Program-made: the position numbers and the translations under genes
The notes under the pieces: model-generated
Database searches by the model: none
The model's input: only the letters and a program-made list of their open reading frames with translations
Told to the model about the DNA's origin: nothing
Shown: positions 6,263 through 7,116 of the stretch, piece by piece
Numbering within the stretch: the first letter of the stretch is position 1
Layout of the letters: each line of letters begins with the position of its first letter
NCBI GenBank assembly: GCA_937949745.1
Contig: CALECM010000104.1
Location: forward strand, 1 to 7,116
From: an uncultured Bacteroidales bacterium
GTDB lineage: Bacteria > Bacteroidota > Bacteroidia > Bacteroidales > WCHB1-69
Length of the DNA stretch: 7,116 nucleotides
Reading direction: 5' to 3'

Positions 6263-6874
6263 TTATTTTTGTTGGCTTTCAAAATACTGTTCGAGAAGTT
6301 TCTGAACATATTTTCCGAATACGTCGAATTCTATATTTACGATGGTACCTTCTTTAAAATTGTGGAAATTTGTCATTTCCTGGGTGAAAGGAATAATGGC
6401 TACTGAAAACTGTCCTTTTTCGGAATCCACAACGGTAAGGCTTACTCCGTTAACACTAATAGATCCCTTCGGAACAGTAAAATTGTTCATTTCCGGATCA
6501 TAGGTGAAGTAATAGCGCCAGCTTCCATTCTCGTCCACTACTTTTTGGCAAACTGCAGTCTGGTCGACATGCCCCTGGACAATATGTCCGTCGAAACGGC
6601 CGTCCATTTTCATACTTCTTTCCAGATTCACTTCATAGCCTATTTCCCAGGTTCTTAAGTTGGTTTTCAGCATAGTCTCATCCATTGCGGTAACTACATA
6701 CTGTTTTTTATCCCGGTCTATTTTTACCACGGTTAAACAGCAGCCGTCATGAGCCATGCTTTGGTCTACCTTAAGTTCATGGGCAAAATCCACTTCGATC
6801 GTAAAATGATAATTGGTGTTTTCTTTTTCAATATGGACTATTTTTCCGGTTTTTTCGACTATTCCTGTAAACAT
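6263..6874 (-). CDS. ribE: Riboflavin synthase, alpha chain
   Basis: The enzyme converts two 6,7-dimethyl-8-ribityllumazine molecules to riboflavin and a pyrimidinedione that is recycled, the last step of riboflavin synthesis in the cytoplasm. The 203-residue product begins with the diagnostic MFTGIVEKTG and contains two lumazine-binding repeats, about 1-95 and 96-190. Repeat motifs are HDGCCLTVV (42-50) and its counterpart VNGVSLTVV (141-149), plus the central GHIVQGHVDQTA (96-107). Length is normal. A longer frame reaches back to an ATG at 6913, but the family always starts at MFTGIVE and the predicted -7 box lies at 6903-6910, so the ATG at 6874 is used. No other rib gene and no FMN riboswitch is seen in the visible upstream sequence. 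The PorW-like gene follows 54 nt downstream with no terminator between, so readthrough is plausible although the two functions are unrelated. Confidence 0.97.
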   Translation of the reverse strand: MFTGIVEKTGKIVHIEKENTNYHFTIEVDFAHELKVDQSMAHDGCCLTVVKIDRDKKQYVVTAMDETMLKTNLRTWEIGYEVNLERSMKMDGRFDGHIVQGHVDQTAVCQKVVDENGSWRYYFTYDPEMNNFTVPKGSISVNGVSLTVVDSEKGQFSVAIIPFTQEMTNFHNFKEGTIVNIEFDVFGKYVQKLLEQYFESQQK

Positions 6875-6902
6875 AATATATATATTTAAATATTTAGGGA
6901 TG

Positions 6903-6910
6903 CAAAGATA
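6903..6910 (-). promoter_or_regulatory. Predicted -7 box of ribE
   Basis: TATCTTTG on the minus strand fits the Bacteroidota TAnnTTTG element exactly. Transcription would start near 6896, about 21 nt before the ribE ATG at 6874, and downstream of the alternative ATG at 6913. No clear -33 TTTG is present at the expected distance. Confidence 0.5.
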
Positions 6911-7116
6911 CAATATTATCCCGGATGAATCCTTTCAGGTTATACAATCTATGAATTCTATGTCTTATCAATTTCTTCAAATTATAAACCTGAGTAATGG
7001 TGTTATTTTAAAACTTCCGGTTCATAATTATAGCTCTTTTTAAAATGAAAACTGTTTTTTGAGGGTAAAATAGAGTAAATATATAGGATACTGAACAAAA
7101 TCGTCTTAAGATTGTT
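6911..7116. other. Intergenic sequence upstream of ribE, no confident gene
   Basis: The right edge is AT-rich. The only notable frame is a plus-strand ATG ORF at 6900-7043 of 47 codons, divergent from ribE and overlapping its predicted -7 box. It matches no family I recognise and has no promoter-like box before it. No hairpin terminator, tRNA or FMN-riboswitch-like structure was recognised. Confidence 0.4.

Noticed and set aside
6875..6913. Thirteen-residue N-terminal extension of riboflavin synthase
   Set aside because: Riboflavin synthases begin at the MFTGIVE motif, and the predicted -7 box lies downstream of the alternative ATG, so that codon would not be transcribed.

Overview
The window looks like chromosomal DNA from an AT-rich member of the Bacteroidota, most likely an anaerobic or gut/sediment Bacteroidales-type lineage, although the genus cannot be fixed from sequence alone. 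The evidence is a type IX secretion system (T9SS) C-terminal sorting domain, a PorW/SprE-type T9SS lipoprotein, -7 boxes matching the Bacteroidota consensus TAnnTTTG, and translation starts without Shine-Dalgarno sequences. No mobile element, CRISPR array, tRNA or rRNA is visible.

Left part (1-662): the 3' end of a plus-strand gene whose product ends in a T9SS sorting domain, closed by a strong intrinsic terminator. About 310 bases without a credible gene follow, then a second terminator facing the other way.

Middle (663-2352): a minus-strand gene for an inner-membrane-anchored coiled-coil protein with a beta-rich C-terminal domain is divergent from comF, a ComF-type phosphoribosyltransferase gene. 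The two predicted promoters sit face to face in about 80 bp. comF then ends one base from the stop of the next minus-strand gene.

Right part (2354-6874): all genes run on the minus strand, in transcription order riboflavin synthase (ribE), a PorW/SprE-like T9SS lipoprotein of about 890 residues with an apparent TTG start, a bactofilin, a small AtpZ/AtpI-family two-helix membrane protein, and an unassigned four-helix membrane protein. The last three are tightly packed (8-nt gap, then a 20-nt overlap) and look like one transcription unit with its own -7 box. AtpZ-type genes commonly precede atpB and the F-type ATP synthase genes, but here the unit runs straight into convergent comF.

Functionally the window joins a T9SS export component (PorW) and a probable T9SS cargo (the left-edge protein) with envelope or cytoskeletal genes and housekeeping enzymes. 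No clearly new system is present. The main points of interest are the orphaned AtpZ/four-helix pair beside bactofilin and PorW, the unassigned coiled-coil protein, the PorW start, and the compact promoter and terminator arrangements.
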